52,523 bases of DNA from Pseudomonas fluorescens. GTDB taxonomy: Bacteria; Pseudomonadota; Gammaproteobacteria; Pseudomonadales; Pseudomonadaceae. The stretch spans positions 1 through 52,523 of the forward strand of contig NZ_JAGGOF010000009.1 of the NCBI RefSeq assembly GCF_018614775.1, written 5' to 3'. Under the pieces are notes generated by a model, which made no database searches, had not been told where the DNA came from, and worked only from the letters and a program-made list of their open reading frames with translations. A program made the position numbers and the translations under genes. This document shows positions 15,602 through 27,724 of this stretch, one piece after another (position 1 is the stretch's first letter; each line of letters begins with the position of its first letter).

Positions 15602-16715
15602 CGACGCTCTCCCAGGCGGCGGCGCACCGATTGCGGCCGTCTCGCTTGGCACGGTACAAGGCCTGGTCGGCGCGTTGCAAGGCGTTGTCCAGGTCATCGC
15701 CCACTTCCAGCAGGGTCATGCCCGCCGACAAGCTGAGCGCACCGATCTGCAGGCCGACCAGCTCGACTTCGGTAAACGCCAGCCGCAAGCGCTCGCAACA
15801 GGCCGTCAAGCGCGAGGGGTCGCAGGCCGGCAGCAGCATGACGAACTCTTCGCCGCCATAACGGGCCAGCACATCGCCCTCGCGCAGGCACGCCGTAGCG
15901 ACACTGGCGAACGCCTGGAGCACCTGATCGCCGGCGGCGTGGCCGTGCAAGTCGTTGATGCGTTTGAAATGATCGAGGTCGATCAGCGCCAGGCCATGGG
16001 CGACGCCGGGCCTGAGGGTGTTGAGTTCACGGGACGCCAGGCGCAAAAAGTGCCGACGGTTGAACAGCCCGGTCAACTCATCCGTGGCCACCAGATCTTC
16101 GAGTTGGCGCATCATGCCGCGCAGCGTGTCCTGGTGCGCCTGCAAGGCAAACCGCCGCTGCCGCATGCGCTGACGTGAGGTCTGGACGTAGCGGGCGTAG
16201 AACACCAGCCACACCAGCACCATGAACAGCACGCACACCTGCAACCCGGCCAGCGTAGGGTCGGGAAGCCGGAAGAAGTAACCGTCCCAGAGGGTAATGC
16301 CGGTAAAGCTGATAAACACCAGCGTCGCGCAGCGCACGAAGACCCGCCGCGTCAGATGGAACAGGCCGAACAGCAGGATCAACACGTAGAACACCAGGAA
16401 CACGCCCCGGGCCTCGTCCAGGTGCGCCATCATCCAGGTCTGCCAACCCAGGCCGACCAACACCTGGATTTCGGTGAGGCTGGGGTCGGCGAACCGCAGG
16501 TTGCGTCCGGTGATAAACAGCGCGAACAACCCGGCCTGGCACAGCACCACCAACACGCTGCCGATGATGGCACCGCGCAGCGAATCGAGGTAATGACCAC
16601 TGAAAAACGCCAGCCACAACAACACCAATGCCAGCGCGTAAGTCGCGGCCGCCAAAGCGAAGCGTTTCAGCAAAAGACGTTGGATGGCGTTATGGGTCAA
16701 TCGTTGACTCACCAT
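15594..16715 (-). CDS. sadC: Membrane diguanylate cyclase (GGDEF), SadC-like
   Basis: This 373-residue protein has six hydrophobic segments in its first 175 residues (about 20-38, 50-70, 82-96, 104-122, 128-145, 157-175). A short helix connects them to a C-terminal GGDEF domain. The active-site motif is intact, GGEEF at 287-291, so it should make c-di-GMP from two GTP. The RxxD inhibitory site (R278-E-G-D281) lies five residues before it, so product inhibition is expected. By position, next to a ferredoxin reductase, an enoyl-CoA hydratase and fumarase, it matches P. aeruginosa SadC (PA4332), which controls surface attachment. From memory SadC is longer, so the symbol rests on synteny and topology. 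Confidence 0.85.
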   Translation of the reverse strand: MVSQRLTHNAIQRLLLKRFALAAATYALALVLLWLAFFSGHYLDSLRGAIIGSVLVVLCQAGLFALFITGRNLRFADPSLTEIQVLVGLGWQTWMMAHLDEARGVFLVFYVLILLFGLFHLTRRVFVRCATLVFISFTGITLWDGYFFRLPDPTLAGLQVCVLFMVLVWLVFYARYVQTSRQRMRQRRFALQAHQDTLRGMMRQLEDLVATDELTGLFNRRHFLRLASRELNTLRPGVAHGLALIDLDHFKRINDLHGHAAGDQVLQAFASVATACLREGDVLARYGGEEFVMLLPACDPSRLTACCERLRLAFTEVELVGLQIGALSLSAGMTLLEVGDDLDNALQRADQALYRAKRDGRNRCAAAWESVDA

Positions 16716-16915
16716 GGGAAAGGGGGGAACTGACAGAAGCGTCCTACGCTACAGGCCAGACGCCACTTTAGTGGCGTGCAGGCCAAATGACCATTCAATT
16801 CTGGCGCAGAAAAATGGCGTCAAAGCAATGGCCCAGAATGACGCAGGGTTTACCGCACAGGCATGGGACCGGCGCTCAAACTATGGGAGGGTGGCGGTGG
16901 AGGCAATGGCAGCTT

Positions 16916-17002
16916 CTGTGGGAGCAAGGCTTGCCCGCGATGAGGCCGCCACGGTCTTCTGGAGAATCGCAGCGCTGCATCGCGAGCAAGCTTTGCTCCC
17001 AC
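16916..17002. repeat. Degenerate REP pair
   Basis: A diverged REP (CTGTGGGAGCAAGGCTTGCC) at about 16916-16942 faces an inverted partner at about 16978-17002 (GCGAGCAAGCTTTGCTCCCAC). It lies in the 543-base gap between the diguanylate cyclase and fumarase genes. Confidence 0.75.
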
Positions 17003-17045
17003 CGGTTCGCGCCCCGCATTGCTTACACCAGGCCTCCCACAAAAA

Positions 17046-17090
17046 CTGATCCTTTCCAGTCAGGCGCGATATACTGCCGCGCCTTTTTAG
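17046..17090 (+). promoter_or_regulatory. Possible fumarase promoter with overlapping hairpin
   Basis: A TATACT -10-like hexamer at 17070-17075 has a weak -35-like TGATCC at 17047-17052, with 17-base spacing. The same bases lie in an inverted repeat, AGGCGCG (17062-17068) and CGCGCCT (17078-17084), followed by TTTT. It could therefore be a promoter with an operator-like symmetry or a short terminator. The location, about 180 bases before fumA, favours a promoter. Confidence 0.3.
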
Positions 17091-17146
17091 TGTCGCGCCA
17101 GCATACCCGGCGTGCCTTGACCCTGAGGGTCCGCTTCAAGCCGCAA

Positions 17147-17203
17147 GCTTCAAGCGGCAAGCTGAAGCAGTACGCGTACCGCCCTGAACTTGCCGCTTGA
17201 AGC
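17147..17203. repeat. Inverted repeat of the CTTCAAGC type
   Basis: GCTTCAAGCGGCAAG (17147-17161) and its exact reverse complement CTTGCCGCTTGAAGC (17189-17203) flank a 27-base spacer. Further partial copies (CTTCAAGCCGCAAGC, GCTGCTTGAGGC) sit on both sides. This is an extragenic palindromic repeat unlike the REPs elsewhere in the window, ending about 55 bases upstream of the fumA start. Confidence 0.75.
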
Positions 17204-17258
17204 TCGCTGCTTGAGGCTGCCTTATAGAATGTTCCCGTCTTTTAGAGGAGCGCGACTC

Positions 17259-18782
17259 ATGACCGTGATCAAGCAAGACGACCTGATTCAGAGCGTTGCC
17301 GACGCCCTGCAATTCATTTCCTACTACCACCCCGTGGATTTCATCCAGGCGATGCACGAGGCCTACCTGCGCGAGGAATCGCCGGCAGCCCGTGACTCCA
17401 TGGCGCAGATCCTGATCAACTCGCGCATGTGCGCCACCGGCCACCGGCCGATCTGCCAGGACACCGGCATCGTGACCGTGTTCGTGCGCGTGGGCATGGA
17501 CGTGCGTTGGGATGGCGCAACCATGAGCCTGGACGACATGATCAACGAGGGCGTGCGTCGCGCCTACAACCTGCCGGAAAACGTCCTGCGTGCCTCCATC
17601 CTCGCCGACCCGGCAGGCGCACGCAAAAACACCAAGGACAACACCCCGGCGGTCATCCACTACTCCATCGTCCCGGGTAACACCGTGGAAGTGGACGTGG
17701 CGGCCAAGGGCGGCGGTTCCGAGAACAAGTCGAAGATGGCCATGCTCAACCCGTCCGACTCCATCGTCGACTGGGTGCTCAAGACCGTGCCGACCATGGG
17801 TGCCGGCTGGTGCCCACCGGGGATGCTCGGCATTGGCATCGGCGGCACCGCCGAGAAAGCCGCCGTCATGGCCAAGGAAGTGTTGATGGAATCCATCGAC
17901 ATCCACGAGCTCAAGGCCCGTGGCCCGCAGAACCGTATCGAAGAGATGCGCCTGGAGCTGTTCGAGAAAGTCAACCAGCTGGGCATCGGCGCCCAGGGCC
18001 TGGGTGGCCTGACCACCGTGCTCGACGTGAAGATCATGGATTACCCGACCCACGCCGCCTCCCTGCCGGTGTGCATGATCCCCAACTGCGCCGCCACCCG
18101 CCACGCCCACTTCGTGCTGGACGGCAGCGGCCCGGCGGAGCTGCAAGCGCCACCGTTGGACGCCTACCCGGAAATCGTCTGGGAAGCCGGCCCGTCGGCG
18201 CGCCGCGTCAACCTCGACAGCCTGACCCCGGAAGAAGTCCAGAGCTGGAAACCGGGCGAAACCGTGCTGCTCAACGGCAAGATGCTCACCGGTCGCGACG
18301 CGGCGCACAAGCGCATGGTGGAAATGCTCAACAAGGGTGAAACCCTGCCGGTGGACCTCAAGGGCCGCTTCATCTACTACGTCGGCCCGGTCGACCCGGT
18401 GGGTGACGAAGTCGTCGGCCCGGCCGGCCCGACCACCGCCACGCGGATGGACAAGTTCACCCGCCAGATCCTCGAGCAGACCGGCCTGTTGGGCATGATC
18501 GGCAAGTCCGAACGCGGCCCGACCGCCATCGAAGCGATCAAGGACAACAAGGCCGTGTACCTGATGGCCGTTGGTGGCGCCGCTTACCTGGTGGCCCAGG
18601 CGATCCGCAAATCCAAGGTCCTGGCGTTCGCCGAACTGGGCATGGAAGCGATCTACGAGTTCGAGGTCAAGGACATGCCGGTGACCGTTGCGGTCGATAG
18701 CCAGGGCGAGTCGGTGCACATCACCGGCCCGGCCATCTGGCAGAAGAAGATCAGCGACAGCCTGGCGGTAGAAGTGCAGTAA
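17259..18782 (+). CDS. fumA: Class I fumarate hydratase (iron-sulfur)
   Basis: This 507-residue enzyme interconverts fumarate and L-malate in the TCA cycle. Class I fumarases carry an oxygen-sensitive [4Fe-4S] cluster. Conserved cysteine segments are present: RPICQDTGIVTVFVRVG near residues 66-82 and SLPVCMIPNCAATRHAHF in the middle. The C-terminal tartrate dehydratase-beta part includes TGRDAAHKRMVEMLNKGE and YYVGPVDPVGDEVVGPAGPTTATRMDKF. The two domains are fused as in the single-chain FumA type, so no separate subunit is needed. The start MTVIKQDDLI follows AGAGGAG by eight bases. It is monocistronic, with its own terminator. A C4-dicarboxylate-type two-component system follows after a REPIN, but co-regulation is only suggested by proximity. 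Confidence 0.96.
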   Translation: MTVIKQDDLIQSVADALQFISYYHPVDFIQAMHEAYLREESPAARDSMAQILINSRMCATGHRPICQDTGIVTVFVRVGMDVRWDGATMSLDDMINEGVRRAYNLPENVLRASILADPAGARKNTKDNTPAVIHYSIVPGNTVEVDVAAKGGGSENKSKMAMLNPSDSIVDWVLKTVPTMGAGWCPPGMLGIGIGGTAEKAAVMAKEVLMESIDIHELKARGPQNRIEEMRLELFEKVNQLGIGAQGLGGLTTVLDVKIMDYPTHAASLPVCMIPNCAATRHAHFVLDGSGPAELQAPPLDAYPEIVWEAGPSARRVNLDSLTPEEVQSWKPGETVLLNGKMLTGRDAAHKRMVEMLNKGETLPVDLKGRFIYYVGPVDPVGDEVVGPAGPTTATRMDKFTRQILEQTGLLGMIGKSERGPTAIEAIKDNKAVYLMAVGGAAYLVAQAIRKSKVLAFAELGMEAIYEFEVKDMPVTVAVDSQGESVHITGPAIWQKKISDSLAVEVQ

Positions 18783-18801
18783 CACACCCTTCGACGCTAT
18801 G

Positions 18802-18839
18802 AAAAAGGCCGGTGAGCTTCATGCCCACCGGCCTTTTTT
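18802..18839 (+). terminator. Rho-independent terminator of fumA
   Basis: GGCCGGTG (18807-18814) pairs with CACCGGCC (18826-18833), preceded by AAAAA and followed by TTTTTT. It starts about 20 bases after the fumA stop. Confidence 0.93.
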
Positions 18840-18871
18840 GTGTGTTTTCCCCAATAAAACCCTCTGCGGAA

Positions 18872-18968
18872 CCCTGTGGGAGCGAGCCTGCTCGCGATAG
18901 CGGTGGGTCAGCTTGCATCCATGCCGGATGTACCGCCGTCATCGCGAGCAGGCTCGCTCCCACAGGGG
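18872..18968. repeat. REPIN
   Basis: Two inverted REPs with the GAGCGAGCCTGCTCGCGA core flank a variable centre that includes CAGCTTGCATCCATGCCGGA, a spacer type also seen in the REPINs near 13745 and 22270. Confidence 0.92.
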
Positions 18969-19045
18969 GGTTTGTGGTTGCCTGGGAAAATGATGTTCAC
19001 GCCATGCTATGGTGCCCGCCCGACTTGCAAACTGTTCACACCCGC

Positions 19046-20812
19046 ATGCTGCCAACCACCCGTACCTTGCGTCTGTCGCTGTACACGTTGATGATCCTTG
19101 CTGGCGCCGCCGTCGCCGCCACCCTCGCCGTGCGCCACGCCGAGCGCGCAGCCCTGGAGGAAGACGCCCACCGGGCCAGCCAGCAACTGGCGCTGTACGC
19201 CAATTCGCTGCACACCCTGATCGAACGCTACCGGGCCTTGCCCGCGGTGCTGGCGCTCGACCCGGAGTTGCGCGCGGCCCTCAAGGGGCCGGTGGAGGGC
19301 GCGCGGCAGGACGCGTTGAATCGCAAACTGGAGCAGATCAACGGCGCCGCCCAATCCTCGACCCTGGAACTGCTCGACCACAACGGCCTGGCCGTCGCGG
19401 CCAGTAACTGGCGCCTGCCCAGCAGTTATGTGGGGCACAACTATGGCTTTCGTCCCTATTTCATCCAGACCCGCACCCAGGGCTCCGGGCGCTTCTATGC
19501 GGTGGGCGTGACCAGCGGCATCCCGGGCTACTTCCTCTCCAGTGCCGTGACCGGCGACAACGGCGAGTTCCTCGGCGCGATGGTAGTGAAACTGGAGTTT
19601 CCCGAGCTTGAACGCGAATGGCGCCAGGGCAGTGACACCCTGCTGGTCAGCGATGCCCGTGGCATCGTGTTCATCGCCAATCGTCCGGGCTGGCGCTATC
19701 GCCATTTGCAACCGTTGACCGACAGCGACCGCGCCGAACTCAAGGCTACCCGCCAGTACGACAAGCAACCGCTGCAACCCCTGACCCTCGAACCGCTGCG
19801 GCGCTTTGACGACAACAGCCACCTGGCCCGTGTCGCAGCCCCCGGCGGCAGTGCCGATTACCTGTGGGAATCCCTGCCGCTGGCGACTGAAGGCTGGACG
19901 CTGCACCTGCTGCGTCATCCACAGATCGCCTTCGAAGACCTGCGCAATGCCGGGCTCGCTGCTGCCGGATCATGGCTGGCGCTGGTGTTCCTGCTGCTGT
20001 TCCTCAACCAGCGTTGGCGCCTGGCAAAGTTGCGTCAGCGCAGCCGCGAAGAACTGGAGCGCCTGGTGGAAGAACGCACCCGAGATCTGCGCACGGCCCA
20101 GGACGGCCTGGTGCAATCGGCCAAATTGGCGGCCCTGGGGCAGATGTCCGCGGCGCTGGCCCATGAAATCAATCAACCGCTCACCGCCCAGCGCATGCAG
20201 TTGGCAACCCTGCGCCTGCTGCTGGATCACGGCCGGGTCGATGACGCCTACAAGGCCCTCAAACCGGTGGACGACATGCTGACCCGCATGGCCGCCCTCA
20301 CCGGCCACTTGAAGACATTCGCCCGCAAAAGCCCCAGCGGCTTGCGCGAACGCCTGGACCTGGCAGCGGTGGTCGATCAGGCACTGCAATTGCTCGACAC
20401 GCGCCTGCGGGACGAACAGGTCAGCACCGTGCTGCACCTGACGCGCCCGGCGTGGGTGCGTGGCGATGCGATCCGCTTCGAACAGGTATTGATCAACCTG
20501 CTGCGCAACGCCCTCGATGCCATGGCCGAGCAACCCCTCAAGCGCCTGGAAGTGCGCCTGGAGGCCGATGAGCAATTGTGGCGCCTGACCGTCAGCGACA
20601 CCGGCAGCGGGATTGCCGAGGAGCATCTGGCCCAGGTGTTCGACCCGTTCTTCACCACCAAGCCGGTGGGCGATGGCCTGGGCCTGGGCCTGGCGGTTTC
20701 GTTTGCGATCATTCATGAATCGGGCGGGCGACTGACCGCAGACAACCATAAGAACGGCGCGGTGTTCTGCGTGACGTTGCCCATCGATCAGGAGGTGCAG
20801 TTGCATGCTTAG
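19046..20812 (+). CDS. DctB/MifS-type sensor histidine kinase
   Basis: This roughly 588-residue inner-membrane kinase has a first membrane helix at about 9-29 and a periplasmic double-PDC sensor domain to about residue 305. That domain carries the DctB hallmark HNYGFRPYFIQTRTQGSGRF...GYFLSSAV. A second helix (WLALVFLLLFLNQRW) and a coiled coil follow. The HisKA domain has phospho-acceptor His373 in AALAHEINQPL. The HATPase domain has N-box QVLINLLRNALDAM, then SDTGSGI and GDGLGLGLAVSF. DctB-type sensors detect C4-dicarboxylates; the related MifS and AauS sense alpha-ketoglutarate or acidic amino acids, and I cannot choose between them. No transporter gene is adjacent. The start is uncertain; ATG 19004 is an alternative. 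It overlaps the regulator gene by eight bases. Confidence 0.88.
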   Translation: MLPTTRTLRLSLYTLMILAGAAVAATLAVRHAERAALEEDAHRASQQLALYANSLHTLIERYRALPAVLALDPELRAALKGPVEGARQDALNRKLEQINGAAQSSTLELLDHNGLAVAASNWRLPSSYVGHNYGFRPYFIQTRTQGSGRFYAVGVTSGIPGYFLSSAVTGDNGEFLGAMVVKLEFPELEREWRQGSDTLLVSDARGIVFIANRPGWRYRHLQPLTDSDRAELKATRQYDKQPLQPLTLEPLRRFDDNSHLARVAAPGGSADYLWESLPLATEGWTLHLLRHPQIAFEDLRNAGLAAAGSWLALVFLLLFLNQRWRLAKLRQRSREELERLVEERTRDLRTAQDGLVQSAKLAALGQMSAALAHEINQPLTAQRMQLATLRLLLDHGRVDDAYKALKPVDDMLTRMAALTGHLKTFARKSPSGLRERLDLAAVVDQALQLLDTRLRDEQVSTVLHLTRPAWVRGDAIRFEQVLINLLRNALDAMAEQPLKRLEVRLEADEQLWRLTVSDTGSGIAEEHLAQVFDPFFTTKPVGDGLGLGLAVSFAIIHESGGRLTADNHKNGAVFCVTLPIDQEVQLHA

Positions 20813-22154
20813 CCACACCCAACTGAAAAGCGTAACGGTCGTGGATGACGAAGGCAGCATCCGCAGCGCCGTCGAGCAATGGCTGAGCCTGTCGGGGTTC
20901 GAGGTGCAACTGTTCAGCCGCGCCGAAGAATGCCTGGCGCAGTTGCCGGAGCATTACCCGGGGGTGATTCTCAGCGACGTGCGCATGCCCGGGCTCAGCG
21001 GCCTGGAGCTGTTGGCCGAAGTGCGCCGCCGGGACCCGGACCTGCCAGTGATTCTGTTGACCGGCCACGGTGACGTGCCAATGGCCGTGGAAGCCATGCG
21101 TGACGGCGCCTACGACTTCCTGGAGAAGCCCTTCAGCCCCGACGCCCTGCTCGGCAGCCTGCGCCGGGCCCTCGACAAGCGCGCCCTGGTCCTGGAGAAC
21201 CGCCGCCTGCATGAACTGGCCGACGCCAGGGCCCGGCTCGACGCGACACTGCTGGGTGTTTCACGGGCGCTGCAAAACCTGCGGCGTCAGGTGCTGGACC
21301 TGGCGACGCTGCCGGTCAACGTTTTGATTCGCGGTGAAACCGGCAGCGGCAAGGAACTGGTCGCTCGCTGCCTGCATGACTTCGGCCCGAGGGCGAACAA
21401 GCCCTTCGTCGCGCTGAACTGCGCGGCCATCCCCGAGCCGCTGTTCGAGGCCGAATTGTTCGGCCATGAGAGCGGTGCGTTTACCGGCGCCCAGGGCAAG
21501 CGCATCGGCAAGCTTGAATACGCCGACGGCGGTACGTTGTTCCTCGACGAAATCGAGAGCATGCCCCTGGCCCAGCAGGTCAAGTTGCTGCGGGTGCTAC
21601 AGGAACAGAAGCTTGAGCGCCTGGGCTCCAACCAGAGCATCCGTGTGGACCTGCGCATCATCGCCGCGACCAAGCCCGACCTGTTGGACGAAGCCCGGGC
21701 CGGGCGTTTTCGCGAAGACCTGGCCTACCGCCTGAACATCGCCGAACTGCGCCTGCCGCCGTTGCGGGAACGGCGCGAGGACATTCCCCTGCTGTTCGAA
21801 CATTTCACCCACAGCGCCGCCGAGCGCCTGGGCCGCCCCGCCGCCCCCCTGAGCGGCCCGCAGTTGAGCCATCTGCTTAGCCATGCCTGGCCGGGTAATG
21901 TGCGTGAACTGGCCAACGTCGCCGAACGCCAGGTGCTGGGATTGGATCAGCCGCACACCCTGGACACGGAGCCCGGCCAATCCCTGGCGGCCCAGCAGGA
22001 AGCCTTCGAAGCCCAGTGCCTGCGCGCCGCCCTGACGCGGCACAAGGGTGATGTGAAAGCGGTGCTCGAAGAGCTGCAACTGCCCCGACGCACCTTCAAT
22101 GAAAAAATGCAGCGGCATGGGTTGAACCGGGAGATGTTTTTGCAGGACAGTTGA
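20805..22154 (+). CDS. Sigma-54-dependent response regulator (DctD/MifR type)
   Basis: This 449-residue NtrC-family activator has a receiver domain with phospho-acceptor Asp58 (VILSDVRMPG) and a conserved Lys in FLEKPF. The AAA+ domain has Walker A GETGSGKE at 177-184, the sigma-54-contacting loop GAFTGA at 224-229, Walker B GTLFLDEIE and an R-finger region (LAYRLNIAELRLPPLRERREDI). The C-terminal Fis-type helix-turn-helix is HKGDVKAVLEELQLPRRTFNEKM. When phosphorylated by the upstream kinase it should activate RpoN promoters, probably of dicarboxylate, alpha-ketoglutarate or amino-acid transporters encoded elsewhere. The eight-base overlap with the kinase gene indicates one operon. Confidence 0.93.
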   Translation: MLSHTQLKSVTVVDDEGSIRSAVEQWLSLSGFEVQLFSRAEECLAQLPEHYPGVILSDVRMPGLSGLELLAEVRRRDPDLPVILLTGHGDVPMAVEAMRDGAYDFLEKPFSPDALLGSLRRALDKRALVLENRRLHELADARARLDATLLGVSRALQNLRRQVLDLATLPVNVLIRGETGSGKELVARCLHDFGPRANKPFVALNCAAIPEPLFEAELFGHESGAFTGAQGKRIGKLEYADGGTLFLDEIESMPLAQQVKLLRVLQEQKLERLGSNQSIRVDLRIIAATKPDLLDEARAGRFREDLAYRLNIAELRLPPLRERREDIPLLFEHFTHSAAERLGRPAAPLSGPQLSHLLSHAWPGNVRELANVAERQVLGLDQPHTLDTEPGQSLAAQQEAFEAQCLRAALTRHKGDVKAVLEELQLPRRTFNEKMQRHGLNREMFLQDS

Positions 22155-22174
22155 TTTTGGGCGACTGGACTGAC

Positions 22175-22332
22175 GTCATCGCGAGCAGGCTCGCTCCCAC
22201 GGGGGGCTAGGTGCATGCAGGTAAGACACAGTAAAACCTGTGGGAGCGGGCTTGCTCGCGAAAGCGCTGGGTCAGCTTGCATCAATGCTGGATGTACCGC
22301 CGCCTTCGCGGGCAAGCCCGCTCCCACAGGGA
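22175..22332. repeat. REP plus REPIN cluster
   Basis: A solitary REP lies at about 22175-22205. A full REPIN follows at about 22237-22331, with cores GAGCGGGCTTGCTCGCGA and its partner. They fill the gap between the convergent regulator and ispD genes. Confidence 0.9.
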
Positions 22333-22358
22333 TTGTGTGTATGCAGGTCAGGATGTCC

Positions 22359-23066
22359 CTACCGCCGATGCGCCCAGCGCTGGCGCAACCACTCCAGGTC
22401 TTCAGGACGGGTGATCTTGATGTTATCCGCCCGCCCTTCAATCAAACGTGGCGCCAGCCCGGCCCATTCCATGGCCGAGGCTTCATCGGTGATGACCGCG
22501 TCCGCCACCAGGCTGTCGGCGAGGGCCCGATGCAGGGCGCCGAGGCGGAACATCTGGGGGGTGTAGGCCTGCCAGATCACGCTGCGATCAACGGTTTCCA
22601 GCACGCGGCCATGCTTGTCGACGCGCTTGAGGGTGTCCCGGGCCGGGATGGCCAGCAGGCCGCCGACCGGGTCGTTCACCAACTCACCGAGCAGGTTGTC
22701 CAGATCGTCCCGGGACAGGTTGGGGCGGGCGGCGTCGTGCACCAGCACCCAATCGTGGTCATCGGCACCCTGCCCGTGCAAGTGCAGCAAGGCATTGAGC
22801 ACTGAATCCGAACGTTGCTCGCCACCGTCCACGCGCTGGATGCGCGGGTCGCTGGCGCAGCCCAGGGTCGGCCAGTAGGGATCATCGTGGGCAACGCTCA
22901 CCACCACGCCTTTGACGGTGGGGTGATCGAGGAAACAGCCAAGGCTGTGTTCAAGAATTGTGCGTCCGCCCAGTTGCAGGTACTGCTTGGGACGGTCCGC
23001 GGCCATCCGGGCGCCAACGCCCGCGGCGGGAATCACGGCCCAGAAGGCCGGCAAACGAAGACTCAT
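22359..23066 (-). CDS. ispD: 2-C-methyl-D-erythritol 4-phosphate cytidylyltransferase
   Basis: This 235-residue cytoplasmic enzyme joins CTP and 2-C-methyl-D-erythritol 4-phosphate, the third step of the MEP isoprenoid pathway. The nucleotide-binding start IPAAGVGARM with KQYLQLGGRTILEHSL is typical, as are VLVHDAARPNL and DEASAMEWAGL. The start codon overlaps the ftsB stop (ATGA, 23063-23066), so the two are coupled. The usual ispD neighbour ispF is not in this window; the gene is followed by REPs and a convergent response regulator. dxr, the preceding reductase of the pathway, is about 20 kb away on the same strand. Confidence 0.96.
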   Translation of the reverse strand: MSLRLPAFWAVIPAAGVGARMAADRPKQYLQLGGRTILEHSLGCFLDHPTVKGVVVSVAHDDPYWPTLGCASDPRIQRVDGGEQRSDSVLNALLHLHGQGADDHDWVLVHDAARPNLSRDDLDNLLGELVNDPVGGLLAIPARDTLKRVDKHGRVLETVDRSVIWQAYTPQMFRLGALHRALADSLVADAVITDEASAMEWAGLAPRLIEGRADNIKITRPEDLEWLRQRWAHRR

Positions 23067-23341
23067 TGGGCCAACTGGTAGAGGGTTTCACCCTCCTTGA
23101 CCATGCCCAATTCATGGCGAGCCCGCTCTTCAACGGTCTCCATGCCTTTTTTCAACTCGGTGACTTCGGCGTCCATCACCCGATTACGCTCCAGCAACGC
23201 CTCGTTCTCGGCATGCTGGTCGGCAATCTGCTGCGTCAGGTCGGCCACTTGCGCCAGGCTGCCATTACCCACCCACAGGCGGTACTGCAGGCCGGCCAGC
23301 AACAGGAGCAAGACTAGAAACAACCAATTGGGACTGCGCAT
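23063..23341 (-). CDS. ftsB: Cell division protein FtsB
   Basis: This 92-residue bitopic membrane protein has a short cytoplasmic start, one membrane helix at about 6-21 (WLFLVLLLLLAGLQYRLW) and a periplasmic coiled coil (about 28-75: ADLTQQIADQHAENEALLERNRVMDAEVTELKKGMETVEERAR). It forms the FtsQLB complex that activates septal peptidoglycan synthesis at the divisome. Length and position before ispD match the family. It follows eno after a 171-base gap that contains a strong hairpin. Confidence 0.95.
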   Translation of the reverse strand: MRSPNWLFLVLLLLLAGLQYRLWVGNGSLAQVADLTQQIADQHAENEALLERNRVMDAEVTELKKGMETVEERARHELGMVKEGETLYQLAQ

Positions 23342-23398
23342 CGAATATCAGGTATCCAGTGAAAAAAGACCGCCATGCCAAACTTTGCAGCGTCTGAT

Positions 23399-23430
23399 AG
23401 CACGAAGCCTGGAAAACCCAGGCTTGTGCT
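23399..23430 (-). other. Strong hairpin between eno and ftsB
   Basis: AGCACGAAGCCTGG (23399-23412) pairs with CCAGGCTTGTGCT (23418-23430), about 13 pairs with one bulge and a short A-rich loop. On the minus strand it lies downstream of eno but has no T-run, so it may be a weak terminator or an mRNA 3'-end stabiliser that lowers readthrough into ftsB-ispD. Confidence 0.45.
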
Positions 23431-23512
23431 TGATAAGGCATCAGATTAGAGGGAAAACCACCACCGGGGCGAGTTTTCCGACGCAATCCGCTGTCTTTTT
23501 ACCATCTACCGC

Positions 23513-27466
<3,954 letters not shown>

Positions 27467-27724
27467 TTAAAGCGGTCCGAGCCGCCGGGGAAAGCGAAGG
27501 AAGGCCGAAGCCCCCGATCACCTGCATTAATCACAGTGCACCTTTCAAAAAAACCGCCGCGTTGGGACAGACCGGAAGTGAAATCACCGGTACGTTGCTC
27601 GCTACACATTTTTTGGAATCGCCCAGCAAAGACTGCTTGGTAATCGGCAACTGCTGCAATTCAGGCGAATCCACAGAAGTTGTATCAAGAAGGGAGCGTA
27701 GTCTACCGGAAAGCCCCTTTCAGC

